The notes beneath the pieces were generated by a model. It was not told the origin of the DNA. It did not search any database and was given only the letters and a program-made list of their open reading frames with translations. A stretch of DNA of 64,000 nucleotides from Marine Group III euryarchaeote CG-Bathy1. GTDB taxonomy: Archaea; Thermoplasmatota; Poseidoniia; MGIII; CG-Epi1. Below, one piece after another: positions 36,963-45,530 of this stretch. The translations under genes and the position numbers were made by a program. Where the stretch lies: positions 1 to 64,000 of the forward strand of contig MIYU01000016.1 of the NCBI GenBank assembly GCA_001875425.1, written 5' to 3'. How positions within the stretch are numbered: the first letter of the stretch is position 1; every line of letters begins with the position of its first letter.

Positions 36963-38063
36963 CTAATTTAGAGGACAAAGGCCTCTTGAAAGAGTAGTTA
37001 AACTTTCTGAGCCGTTTTTAGTAATCAAGACGTCATCTTCTATACGGATTCCACCTAAATCTGGTAAATATATTCCCGGTTCTATAGTAAAAACCATACC
37101 TTCTTTCATGATAGTTTCATCTCCTTTATTGATATAAGGGGGTTCGTGAACTTCGACGCCCAAACCGTGACCAGTTCTGTGTATAAAGAAATCTCCAAAA
37201 CCTGAATCAGTTATTACTTTTCTAACTTTTCTATCTATATCTTCAGCTTTTACTCCAGGTTTGGCAAAATCCCTACCTATTTTATTAGCCGCTCTAACAG
37301 TATTGAAAGCTTCCATTAACTTTTCATTAACTTCTTTACCTGGAACGTGAAAAACCCGAGTTATATCTGAAAAGAAAGCTTGACTAGAAGCCCCCCAATC
37401 GATTAACAGCACCTCACCTGGTTCAAGAATTTTATTAGTTGGAAAAGCGTGTGGATCTGCAGCACTAGGGCCTGAAGAAACTATTGGGAAGAAAGGTAAC
37501 TCATGACCCGACCCTTCTCTCATTAATTGAATAGTTAATTCAGAAGCGATTTCTTCCTCTGTAATGCCTGCTGAAACATTCGAAAGTGTTTTTTCTAATG
37601 CAGTTTCAGCAATTTTAACAGCGTGACGGATACAATCTATTTCTGTTTTAGTTTTTTGAACTCTTAAAGATGACAATAAACCATCTACATCGGTAACGGA
37701 TTTTGAAATATTAGTAGATTCTAATAAATCCAATTCTAAGAATCTAATTCTGCGGCGTTCTACACCGATGGCGCAGTTTTTGTGTATGCGCGATATGATT
37801 GAGAAAATTTCTTTAGGATCTTTAAAATCATCGTAAGTAAAAATTTCGAAGCCCTGTAGTTTATTGGCCCTATTTTCTTCAAGTTGTGGAATAATCATCA
37901 AAGGATTATTAGTTAAAGATATAAGCAATACAATTGGACGTTCCATTAAATGGAATTCTAAACCTGTCAAATATTGCATATTCGGTCCTGGAATAACTGC
38001 TAAAAGATCTAGATTTTTCGCTTTCATTTCTACTCTGATTTTATCAAGCCAGGGAATTTCCAT
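36963..38063 (-). CDS. M24 family aminopeptidase (Xaa-Pro dipeptidase-like)
   Basis: A 366-aa protein using the ATG at 38063 (MEIPWLDKIRVEM). The track's extra 63 residues overlap the divergent TPD gene and look non-coding. An N-terminal creatinase-like domain (about 1-130) is followed by the pita-bread domain with all five metal ligands: Asp and Asp in LIDWGASSQAFFSDITRV, His in RTGHGLGVEVHEPP, Glu in FTIEPGIY and Glu in GGIRIEDDV. It removes N-terminal residues next to proline or cleaves Xaa-Pro dipeptides, in the cytoplasm. A T-rich stretch follows the gene. Confidence 0.9.
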   Translation of the reverse strand: MEIPWLDKIRVEMKAKNLDLLAVIPGPNMQYLTGLEFHLMERPIVLLISLTNNPLMIIPQLEENRANKLQGFEIFTYDDFKDPKEIFSIISRIHKNCAIGVERRRIRFLELDLLESTNISKSVTDVDGLLSSLRVQKTKTEIDCIRHAVKIAETALEKTLSNVSAGITEEEIASELTIQLMREGSGHELPFFPIVSSGPSAADPHAFPTNKILEPGEVLLIDWGASSQAFFSDITRVFHVPGKEVNEKLMEAFNTVRAANKIGRDFAKPGVKAEDIDRKVRKVITDSGFGDFFIHRTGHGLGVEVHEPPYINKGDETIMKEGMVFTIEPGIYLPDLGGIRIEDDVLITKNGSESLTTLSRGLCPLN

Positions 38064-38080
38064 ACAAAACACCCTGTTCA

Positions 38081-38090
38081 TTTTATTAAT
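38081..38090 (+). promoter_or_regulatory. TATA-like box for the TPD nuclease gene
   Basis: TTTTATTAAT is centred about 23 bp before the GTG at 38109, supporting a leaderless transcript and the GTG start. Confidence 0.45.
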
Positions 38091-38108
38091 AAGGCTTAAT
38101 GCCCTCAT

Positions 38109-38876
38109 GTGAAAGATTCGACATATGATGAAATAATAGATGAAATTCGAAAAACACCTGGTTACGGCGTTCACGACAATGTTGAAAAAGTTTCTGAGGT
38201 AGTTGGAATCCCTTATGAGACAATAAGAGCAATTAGATCTCAATATTTGCAAAGAAAATCAATACGAAATTATTACAAAGTCAAAGATAGGGCCAATATG
38301 CATTTACGCAACTGGAAAAAAGGAATAACTATATCCGACTTAGCCTTGAAATTGGATTTTCCTCCAGCTCTTTTGGCCAACTTTTTATTGATGCATATGG
38401 GTTACTCGAAAAAAAGAACGAAGGAAATATTGAAAGATACTGCAAGAATCGAAAAACCGAGACTGAGAAAGGAATTGAAAGAAGTTATGGAAAGAGATGA
38501 ATTATACACTCCTATTTCCCACAATAAACAAGCAGCCGAAGGTGGACGAAGAGAAGATATTATAGCAAAATGGCTTGATGAAGGAAATAAAGAATATTTC
38601 ACTGAGAATGAACTAAAAGATGGAACTGTTGAGGGGAAAACTCCTGATTTTTTACTTCTTGAACCTCTAATATGGCATGGCGACAAATATAATTGGATTG
38701 AATCTAAAGCTAGTTTTGGAGAACATTATGTGCACAGAAAAAATCATAAGGGACAAATCTCACAATATGTAGAATTATACGGTGAGGGATTGCTTGTTTA
38801 TTGGTATGGATATTTAGATAGTTTGAAAAAGAAAAGATATGAAATAGTTGATCGAAGGGAATTAGGTCTTGAATAA
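38109..38876 (+). CDS. TPD-motif nuclease-like protein, archaeal homologue of CDIN1 (C15orf41)
   Basis: A 255-aa protein. The N-terminal third is helical with two HTH-like segments (about 20-50 and 72-100, GITISDLALKLDFPPALLANFL). The C-terminal domain is PD-(D/E)xK-like: Glu149 in a core helix (GRREDIIAKWL), the name-giving TPD at 178-180 (KTPDFLL), and ESK at 198-200 (WIESKASFG), ending GEGLLVYWYGYLD. These blocks match, from memory, human CDIN1, the codanin-1-interacting nuclease. The archaeal role is unknown. The GTG start has a TATA box 23 bp upstream. It is followed within 1 nt of its stop by the DUF302 gene. Confidence 0.8.
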   Translation: MKDSTYDEIIDEIRKTPGYGVHDNVEKVSEVVGIPYETIRAIRSQYLQRKSIRNYYKVKDRANMHLRNWKKGITISDLALKLDFPPALLANFLLMHMGYSKKRTKEILKDTARIEKPRLRKELKEVMERDELYTPISHNKQAAEGGRREDIIAKWLDEGNKEYFTENELKDGTVEGKTPDFLLLEPLIWHGDKYNWIESKASFGEHYVHRKNHKGQISQYVELYGEGLLVYWYGYLDSLKKKRYEIVDRRELGLE

Positions 38877-38877
38877 T

Positions 38878-39270
38878 ATGGAATTTCTAGAAAAGAAATT
38901 AGAAATGGATTTTGAAAGTGCAGTAAAATACGTTGAAAAACGAGTTATTGAAGGAGGATTCAACGTTATGCTTGTAAAATCTATAGATGAAATTATAGAA
39001 ACAAAAATGGGATTGAATAATTATCCCAAATATAGTATGATATTAGCATGTTCTCCTGAGTTTGCTAAAATGGCTCTTGATGTATCGAAACTTAATGGTC
39101 TTCTTTTTCCATGTAGCTTTGTAGTCTATGAAAATGAAGGAGAGATTGTAGTTGGACACATATCGATAATGAAAATTTCTGCAGTAATAGGCCTTACAGA
39201 AACGGAAGAAATGAATGAAGTAATAGAAAAAACTGGAGAAGCAGTAGATTTAATCTGGAAAACAATCTAA
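38878..39270 (+). CDS. DUF302 domain protein
   Basis: About 130 aa from the ATG at 38878 (a TTG at 38869 overlapping the TPD gene is the alternative). The DUF302 pattern is visible: FESAVKYVEKRVIEGGFNVML, then YSMILACSPEFAKMAL and GLLFPCSFVVYENEGEI. DUF302 proteins are small homodimeric alpha/beta proteins of unknown function, sometimes fused to or near redox and sulfur genes. It is probably cotranscribed with the TPD gene and converges on the ThiF-rhodanese gene with a four-base overlap of stops. Confidence 0.75.
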   Translation: MEFLEKKLEMDFESAVKYVEKRVIEGGFNVMLVKSIDEIIETKMGLNNYPKYSMILACSPEFAKMALDVSKLNGLLFPCSFVVYENEGEIVVGHISIMKISAVIGLTETEEMNEVIEKTGEAVDLIWKTI

Positions 39271-40355
39271 TACCTAGGTACGTTGGAATCGACTTTCAAA
39301 GACCAAGAATCTATTCCCCCAATTAAAGTACTTGAAGATTTACCTTGTGATTTTAACCACTCACTTGCAGAATGAGAACGAATCCCAATATGGCAATAAA
39401 TAACCATATTACCATCATTGGGGATTTTATCAATTGAACTGGCTATTTCTCTCATTGGAATATGTATATCATTTGCATCTATTCTTGAGATATTGCGTTC
39501 ACTATTTTCTCGAACATCTATTAATAAAGGTGGATTTGAAGATTTTAATAAAATATCGAGCTCTTCTGGAGATAAATATGGAGAGATAGAAATGTCTTGT
39601 TTTTGGACCTCTGAAACAGAATCTTTACAAAAATTACAATTAGAATCTTGAGATATGATAATCTCTTTTGTTGTTCCTTTGTGACCATCAAAAAATAATA
39701 ATTGACTTGTTTCTGGGCCGTTACCAGATAAGAACATAATAGTTTTCAAAGCTTCTAAAGAACCTATAACTCCTGGAACTGCCCCTATTACGCCAGTAAG
39801 AGAGCAATCTTCGATGGAATCTGGTGAAGGTGGATTAGGATACAAACAGCCATAACAAGAGCTATTTGGATGGAAAAATGCCACTTGACCGCTGAATCTT
39901 CTAAGTGAACCATGAACCCATGGTTTTTTCATCGATGAGCAAAATTTATTGATTAGATATCTAGACTCTATATTATCAGTGCCATCTACTACAATATCCA
40001 CGTTAGCAATCAAATCTTTTGCATTTGATTCAGATAAATATTCATTCAAAAAATTAATAGTAATATCTGAATTGATTTTAGAAAGCACATCAGCAGATAT
40101 TTCGGCCTTAAACTTACCTATATCTGACTCTCTGAAAAGTGGTTGTCGATGTATATTACTGAATTCGATTTTATCACCATCAACGAGTAAAATATCACCT
40201 ACGCCTGCAGACACTAAATATTGTGAAGATGGACAACCTAGACCCCCCAGGCCCACAACTAAAACTTTGGATTTTTTTAATTTAGACTGACCTTTTCTAC
40301 CTAATTCGGGAAGTTTAATCTGACGCGAATATCTTTGATCTGAATTTGAAGTCAC
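39267..40355 (-). CDS. ThiF/MoeB-type adenylyltransferase fused to rhodanese
   Basis: A 362-aa E1-like enzyme. It opens RYSRQIKLPELG and has the nucleotide-binding GLGGLGCPSSQYLVSAGVG and the FSNIHRQ segment. Two CxxC zinc pairs are present (CYGCLYP and CNFCKD), and the likely catalytic cysteine is in DCSLTGVIG. A C-terminal rhodanese domain follows (about 255-362) with active-site Cys in YCHIGIRS. The layout equals eukaryotic MOCS3/Uba4 and bacterial MoeZ, which adenylate and then sulfurate a ubiquitin-like carrier for molybdopterin or tRNA thiolation. No MoaD/SAMP gene is adjacent, so the partner is unknown. Confidence 0.9.
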   Translation of the reverse strand: MTSNSDQRYSRQIKLPELGRKGQSKLKKSKVLVVGLGGLGCPSSQYLVSAGVGDILLVDGDKIEFSNIHRQPLFRESDIGKFKAEISADVLSKINSDITINFLNEYLSESNAKDLIANVDIVVDGTDNIESRYLINKFCSSMKKPWVHGSLRRFSGQVAFFHPNSSCYGCLYPNPPSPDSIEDCSLTGVIGAVPGVIGSLEALKTIMFLSGNGPETSQLLFFDGHKGTTKEIIISQDSNCNFCKDSVSEVQKQDISISPYLSPEELDILLKSSNPPLLIDVRENSERNISRIDANDIHIPMREIASSIDKIPNDGNMVIYCHIGIRSHSASEWLKSQGKSSSTLIGGIDSWSLKVDSNVPRY

Positions 40356-40394
40356 AGGAAGCGAGAGATTAGAGAATTAACAGATTGGGGTATG

Positions 40395-43079
40395 TTAATT
40401 CCAAAAGCGTCTAGTTCTAGCGAAGGTTATTTCAGCATCCATAATGTGTCTAACTAAATCCCCTTCATTTCTTGAGGGGCGGCGTAGAATACGTCCTGCA
40501 GTCTCAGGCCCAACCCCACGACCGGCCATAACTAATGCTGCCTTTAGACCATACGTATTAGTTAAACTTGAAGATTTGAGTAATTTCTTATTAGAAACTC
40601 CTCTTTCCAATTCCATCGGATGAAAAGTTCCTATCATTTTACTTTTACATTTAGGACATTTTAAGTCTGTAATTCTTATTGAACTTACAGTACGTTTTCG
40701 CTCATTTTTACAATTAAGACAGACTAAAGAGAGCGTACTTCTTTTGAGTCTCCCCTTGACTGCTTCTATTATTTCAGAACTTGGTTTTGGTGGTTTGAGA
40801 TAATCCTTGTATGGATCTAAACCTGCGGAACCGTAAATAGTTGGATTTGATTTTTGAAGAATAATCTTACCTGATGTTAAATCATCTATGAAAGATTCCA
40901 AAAGATTTTCATCTAAATGATTGAATAACAGACGTTCTACAGCTTCTGTAAAGAGGGAACTGTCGCGATACGCTTCTAACATTCGAATAAAACCGAAATG
41001 ACCTAATTCTGTTTCAGGGGAAATTGCCCCCATTTTTCGAGCTGCGAAGAGTAATTGGGGTTTGATAAGATTACTACGTATTATCAATAATTTCAATAAT
41101 TGCGAAACCCCTGGTTTTAATTCTTTAATTTGATTTTCTACATAAGAAAGACCGTATCCCCTAGGTAAATCTAATAGAACCCTATAAGGATCTGATTGAA
41201 AACCTACAGAATCACCACACCTAGATGTCAGTAATGATGAAAGAAGTAACCCTATAGTACGATTAAGTCTTGTACCTCCTGGATAATGTAAAATTATCAA
41301 ATGATCATGTTTTTCTAATGTGGCACGAGATGGTGATGGAATAACGCCTGAATCTTCTATCTCTTGTCTATATTTATCGAGAGATTTTCGAGCATCTTTT
41401 GAAAGTGGTAAGTTTTTCCAATTATGATCAGATAATCTGGAACTAGCCTCCTGAGCGATAGAATAAGGAACTGGGATATCTTCCCCTATCCAACGCGGCA
41501 ATTCGCCTATAGATTTTGAGGGGGCTACGGAAACATCTTCATCCGTATCCAAAATTACCCAAGGTGAGCCTCTGAAAATTATTTTATCTCCTGCCTTTAA
41601 ATCGATAGTGAAGCGTTCATCCAAACGTCCTATTGTTTTTTGTGTAGAAACATCCTTAACAGACTTAGTTATTTCATCTGGAATTAAAGATAAATTTCCA
41701 TGAAAATAGATTCGTGATCTGGGCCCTTGTGAAATGAGATCATCTTGCAAACGTATCTGTTTTACTTCCACTAGAAAATCTAAAAGTGCATTAAAATCGT
41801 CTGTGCTAAAATCTCTAAATGGATACGCACGAATTATAGCATTGTAAACGTCTATCTTAGATAATTGTTTATCACATACTGCCCAAGAAATTATTTGATT
41901 TGCAAGAGCTGAGATTGGATTTTTTCTAATGCGTGAAGGTTCGAGTTTACCTTCGAGTGTTCTCTTGGCTATAACGGAAGATTCTAAAATTTCATCAGGA
42001 GTAGTAGAGACTAAACGACCTTTAGCAATTTTTCCTATCTTATGACCTGAACGTCCGAGCCTCTGACTCATCCTAGATGGGTCTTTAGGAGAATTATATT
42101 GCAAAACAATTGCAGTATCACCAACATCAATGCCTAATTCTAAAGATGAGGTACAGATTAAAGTTTTGACTATTCCATCTTTATACGATTCTTCAGCTTC
42201 GACTCTAACTTGTTTACTTAAAGAACCGTGATGAACTTGAAGTGGGTAATTTTCATCCCACATTTTCCATCGGACACCTAATGCTTCTGCAGTATCTCGC
42301 GTATTGACAAAAAGTAGAGTTGGTCCTTCTTTCGCTAAACTAGAACAATATCTAAGACTCGCAATTCTTTGAGGCTCCCAATACAATTCACTGACTAATT
42401 GATTGTCTATTTCTTCTGGTTCTGGAGAAACTACTCTAAGATCCATTTTTCTAGGAATATTAGGAGAAAGAATTTCTACATCTCTATCACCTCCTAAAAA
42501 ATTAGCAATAGATTTTGGAGTTCCTACTGTAGCACTCAACCCTACCCGTTGAAAACCGTCACTGAGAATTGCTAGTCTTTCTAAAGCAATTGAAAGTTGT
42601 GAACCTCGTTCACTTGAAGCTAATTCATGAATTTCATCAATAATCACCGCATTAACTGCTGAAAGATGAGTACGAAGATTTTTTCCTGAAAGCATAACTT
42701 GAAGAGTTTCTGGAGTAGTCACTAAAACAGTTGGAGGATTTTTTGATTGTCTATTTCTTTCTTTTTGAGATGTGTCTCCATGTCTGACTGCGACATCGAT
42801 ATTCAATTCATTACCGAGATCACTAAGTCTACGTAACATATCTCGATTCAAAGCACGAAGTGGTGTGATGTATAACAGAGATATCGGAGTTGGGTTAGAT
42901 GTAATAATTTTATTTAGAAACGGTATAGCTGCAGCTTCTGTTTTACCTACACCCGTCGGTGCTATTAGTAAAACGTTTTTTCCTGAAGAAATGCTAGGCC
43001 AAGCCACTTCTTGTGCTGGTGTTGGTTTATCTAAACCTCTCTTAGCTAGAGCTTTGGCTAAAGACGGTTCTAATTTCAT
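40395..43079 (-). CDS. lhr: Lhr-type superfamily 2 helicase
   Basis: An 894-aa Large helicase-related protein. Walker A is APTGVGKT (40-47), motif II is DEIHELASSERGSQL, motif III is SATVG, and the motif VI region is MSQRLGRSGHKIG. Winged-helix and Lhr-core regions follow. A C-terminal zinc element has CLNC and CPKC pairs, then a basic end. Lhr enzymes unwind nucleic acid 3' to 5' and are linked to DNA repair or RNA metabolism. Its start overlaps the stop of the phosphoesterase gene by four bases, the conserved Lhr-MPE pairing. Confidence 0.92.
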   Translation of the reverse strand: MKLEPSLAKALAKRGLDKPTPAQEVAWPSISSGKNVLLIAPTGVGKTEAAAIPFLNKIITSNPTPISLLYITPLRALNRDMLRRLSDLGNELNIDVAVRHGDTSQKERNRQSKNPPTVLVTTPETLQVMLSGKNLRTHLSAVNAVIIDEIHELASSERGSQLSIALERLAILSDGFQRVGLSATVGTPKSIANFLGGDRDVEILSPNIPRKMDLRVVSPEPEEIDNQLVSELYWEPQRIASLRYCSSLAKEGPTLLFVNTRDTAEALGVRWKMWDENYPLQVHHGSLSKQVRVEAEESYKDGIVKTLICTSSLELGIDVGDTAIVLQYNSPKDPSRMSQRLGRSGHKIGKIAKGRLVSTTPDEILESSVIAKRTLEGKLEPSRIRKNPISALANQIISWAVCDKQLSKIDVYNAIIRAYPFRDFSTDDFNALLDFLVEVKQIRLQDDLISQGPRSRIYFHGNLSLIPDEITKSVKDVSTQKTIGRLDERFTIDLKAGDKIIFRGSPWVILDTDEDVSVAPSKSIGELPRWIGEDIPVPYSIAQEASSRLSDHNWKNLPLSKDARKSLDKYRQEIEDSGVIPSPSRATLEKHDHLIILHYPGGTRLNRTIGLLLSSLLTSRCGDSVGFQSDPYRVLLDLPRGYGLSYVENQIKELKPGVSQLLKLLIIRSNLIKPQLLFAARKMGAISPETELGHFGFIRMLEAYRDSSLFTEAVERLLFNHLDENLLESFIDDLTSGKIILQKSNPTIYGSAGLDPYKDYLKPPKPSSEIIEAVKGRLKRSTLSLVCLNCKNERKRTVSSIRITDLKCPKCKSKMIGTFHPMELERGVSNKKLLKSSSLTNTYGLKAALVMAGRGVGPETAGRILRRPSRNEGDLVRHIMDAEITFARTRRFWN

Positions 43080-43831
43080 AATTTTAAATCTGTTAGATAT
43101 TTCAATTCACCAAAATCTAAACCCTCTAAAGATTCGATTCTGGCTTTTTCCAAATCGACTAGGCCGTTTTTAATTAAAGGGCCTAAACCAGATAAAGGTG
43201 CTTTATTGATTGCTCGACCTGCCAATTCTGCGAATGCAGGGAGGATGATTAATGTGTTGGGAATATTGTCATAACGCTTATGTGAAATCATTGGAGCTCG
43301 AACCCAGCATGGTTCTTTCTGTAATTTACCAACGCGATCTCTGAATGTTAGAACTGGATGATTATGGCCCATTATCAAAACATTACATTCCATTAAATCT
43401 TTAGATGGCCAAGCATGGCCGTGATGCATTCCAACACCACCTAAAATGAATCCTTCAGAGGGATAAAAAGTAACATGAGATGGGGCTAAATCTTGAAGAC
43501 CTCCATCGTGATTTCCAGGTACAATTGAAACGTTTACGAGGTTACAAACTTCTGAAAAGAAAATATCTAAATCCTTTCTCTCTTGGAAGCTTGAAAATGG
43601 AACTTTATGTTTTACATCACCTAACAATACCAAATTTTTAGCACCTGTATCATGAATAATTTTGAGCATTCGTTCGGTTCTTTTTTGACTTCTATTAGGA
43701 ACCCAAATTCCTGAGCGTAACATTTCAGATTCTATACCGAAATGTAAATCGCTAGCGATGAGAGCTTTCTCTGCTGGATAATGAAGAACCGGTTCGCTAA
43801 CAATAGGGATTAAATCAACCTCAGATGGCAT
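43076..43831 (-). CDS. Lhr-associated calcineurin-like metallophosphoesterase
   Basis: A 251-aa binuclear metallophosphoesterase of the type commonly encoded with lhr. Motifs in order: SDLHFG (Asp, His), LLGDVKHK (Asp), PGNHDGG (Asn, His), HHGHAWP and GHNHPVL (His ligands). The expected activity is a phosphodiesterase or nuclease acting with the helicase in repair. It sits between lhr (ATGA overlap) and the presenilin-like gene (11-nt overlap), so the three are one operon. Confidence 0.88.
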   Translation of the reverse strand: MPSEVDLIPIVSEPVLHYPAEKALIASDLHFGIESEMLRSGIWVPNRSQKRTERMLKIIHDTGAKNLVLLGDVKHKVPFSSFQERKDLDIFFSEVCNLVNVSIVPGNHDGGLQDLAPSHVTFYPSEGFILGGVGMHHGHAWPSKDLMECNVLIMGHNHPVLTFRDRVGKLQKEPCWVRAPMISHKRYDNIPNTLIILPAFAELAGRAINKAPLSGLGPLIKNGLVDLEKARIESLEGLDFGELKYLTDLKL

Positions 43832-44765
43832 TCCAATCTAACCCTCCTGTTACAAATGCCATAATTAAGAAACCTAAGATTGCACCTCCGTTGAGAAGAG
43901 GTAAACCTGCTTGTGGTTTGCCTTTCAAAACAAAAGACATTAGAATGATAAACCCGATGAGAGAGCCACATAATGCACCTAAACCGACCGACCAACCCAT
44001 ACTGACTTTAGAAGAAACAACTAATGTGCCTGGAATTATTATATCTCCCAATCCCATAAACATTGCTTCACGTTTCTTTTTACCTTCTAACTGTTTATGA
44101 AGATTTTTATGTTCTAGAAATGAATATGTTTTTGATTTTGGCATTACTAATAAAAGTGGGATACGTAAATCTAAAACAGAGTCGGCAAGATCTACCATAT
44201 GGCCTGAACGATACACAGCCCAAGCATCATATATTGCAAGACAGGTTAGTAATATGATAGCAGGCCACCAACCAAAAGAAATACCGAATATTGCAGCAAC
44301 ACCTGCAGATAAAAGAACTCCAGAAATATTTACAATATACCATTCAGGGTAGTAGAGTAAAATAGCTGTTAAAGAAAAAGCAACAATGGATGCAGCTGCA
44401 TATCCAACATTATTTTCATATCCAAAATAAAAGAATATAGGATAGAATACATAGACAAATGTAGTTGCTATTGCTAAAAGAAATATTGAATGTAATATTT
44501 TGACTAGCTTCTTGCGACTTAACCACAAAACCATAGCCGTGAATGCAAATATTAGAATTAGATATATGAATGAATTAAGGGGGTCTTCCGGATTATCAAA
44601 AGCTTGTACTTCTGCTTCGGTAAAAGAAGGTGCGATTAGCATAGCGACTAATTGAGAAAAGATAAAACAGAACAAGAGACCTGCGACTGCGAACTCGCTA
44701 CCGCGTAACTCATTGGATAGATTCTCGTCAGATTGTGTAGATGAATCTTTACTTTCTTCTTCCAT
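43821..44765 (-). CDS. presenilin/signal-peptide-peptidase homologue (A22 intramembrane protease)
   Basis: A 314-aa protein with about nine membrane helices and the two catalytic aspartates of the family: Asp180 in AIYDAWAVY and Asp241 in MGLGDIIIPG (GxGD). The third family element near the C terminus is GLPLLNGG, a variant of the usual PAL motif. Archaeal presenilin homologues cleave helices within the membrane. The N terminus is acidic and cytoplasmic. It is the first gene of an operon with the phosphoesterase and lhr, an odd pairing with no obvious shared substrate. Confidence 0.85.
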   Translation of the reverse strand: MEEESKDSSTQSDENLSNELRGSEFAVAGLLFCFIFSQLVAMLIAPSFTEAEVQAFDNPEDPLNSFIYLILIFAFTAMVLWLSRKKLVKILHSIFLLAIATTFVYVFYPIFFYFGYENNVGYAAASIVAFSLTAILLYYPEWYIVNISGVLLSAGVAAIFGISFGWWPAIILLTCLAIYDAWAVYRSGHMVDLADSVLDLRIPLLLVMPKSKTYSFLEHKNLHKQLEGKKKREAMFMGLGDIIIPGTLVVSSKVSMGWSVGLGALCGSLIGFIILMSFVLKGKPQAGLPLLNGGAILGFLIMAFVTGGLDWNAI

Positions 44766-44806
44766 GTAAATGATTAATTGAAGAGGGATAAAGTAACTTG
44801 GTCAAC

Positions 44807-44813
44807 TTTATAA
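44807..44813 (+). promoter_or_regulatory. TATA-like box for tRNA-Gly
   Basis: TTTATAA centred about 29 bp before the mature tRNA 5' end, as expected for an archaeal tRNA promoter. Confidence 0.45.
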
Positions 44814-44838
44814 TCATCTTACTAGGTGTATTCTATCT

Positions 44839-44914
44839 GCGGGCGTGGTGTAGCCTGGTATCACTCAAGCTTGCCAAGTTTGTGACCCGGGTTCAAATCC
44901 CGGCGCCCGCACCA
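44839..44914 (+). tRNA. tRNA-Gly (GCC anticodon)
   Basis: A full cloverleaf: acceptor GCGGGCG/CGCCCGC, D arm with GTGTAGCCTGGTATCAC, anticodon stem CAAGC/GTTTG (one G-U pair) enclosing loop TTGCCAA with anticodon GCC, and T arm CCGGG-TTCAAAT-CCCGG. Discriminator A and an encoded CCA follow. No intron. Confidence 0.97.
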
Positions 44915-44959
44915 ATAATTCACATGTCAAAGATTTAAACTGTGAACTGTTGGGTGAGT

Positions 44960-45451
44960 GTGGCTGTAACATCTAATATGTTCAAATCAATGATGAAACG
45001 CTTTTCTTCTGGCGTTACAATTGTTACCTATTCAGATAATGGAAAAATGAGTGGGATAACTGTAGCTAGTTTTTGTTCAGTTTCAATGGAACCTCCTCTT
45101 GTACTTATTTGTATTGATAATTCAGCATACAGTTTGAAAGGTTTACAAAATGCTGGTAGATTTGGAATTAATATCTGCAATACTGATCAAAAAGAGATGG
45201 TCTATGCTTTCGCCAGTTCTGAGATTGATAAGAATAAAATGATTAAAGAAGAAAAACATACAGTTACGAAAATGGGCGTTCCTTTGCTAGACTCTTGCCT
45301 TGTACGAATGGAATGTAAAATTGTATCACAACATGTAGAAGGCGACCATACAATTTTTGTAGCGAGAGTGGAAGATGGAAAAGTTAATCGAGAAAATGAA
45401 GGTCTGGTTTACTATAAAAGTAAAATAGGAAAATTCACTGAAAATGAATAA
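44960..45451 (+). CDS. flavin reductase / FMN-binding split-barrel protein
   Basis: About 163 aa. The split-barrel flavin reductase pattern is clear: RFSSGVTIVTYSDNGKMSGITVASFCSVSMEPPLVLICIDNSAYS, then GRFGINIC and a C-terminal GDHTIFVARVEDG. Such proteins reduce FMN/FAD with NAD(P)H for a partner monooxygenase, or simply bind FMN. TTTAAA at 44934-44939 is about 24 bp before GTG 44960, which I take as a leaderless start; ATG 44978 or GTG 44942 are alternatives. It lies immediately after tRNA-Gly and stands alone. Confidence 0.85.
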   Translation: MAVTSNMFKSMMKRFSSGVTIVTYSDNGKMSGITVASFCSVSMEPPLVLICIDNSAYSLKGLQNAGRFGINICNTDQKEMVYAFASSEIDKNKMIKEEKHTVTKMGVPLLDSCLVRMECKIVSQHVEGDHTIFVARVEDGKVNRENEGLVYYKSKIGKFTENE

Positions 45452-45463
45452 ATAAATAAAAAA

Positions 45464-45483
45464 GACATATATAGACATATGTC
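45464..45483. promoter_or_regulatory. GACATAT direct repeat and GACATATGTC palindrome (candidate operator)
   Basis: GACATAT occurs at 45464-45470 and again at 45474-45480, the second completing the perfect 10-bp palindrome GACATATGTC (45474-45483). A third near-copy, GACATATGCC, overlaps the start codon of the downstream RHH-like gene (45526-45535). Repeated short palindromes in front of a putative DNA-binding gene suggest autoregulation. Confidence 0.5.
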
Positions 45484-45530
45484 AAAAAGCTTAATAACCC
45501 TTATTTTTAATTATAAAATGTGAAAGACAT

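Noticed and set aside
37864-38112. Plus-strand 82-aa ORF
   Set aside because: Antisense to the N-terminal domain of the M24 peptidase, with no supporting motif or start signal.
38064-38252. N-terminal 63-residue extension of the M24 peptidase in the ORF track
   Set aside because: It overlaps the divergent TPD gene and its promoter, and is Cys/Phe/Tyr-rich unlike the family. ATG 38063 matches the family start.
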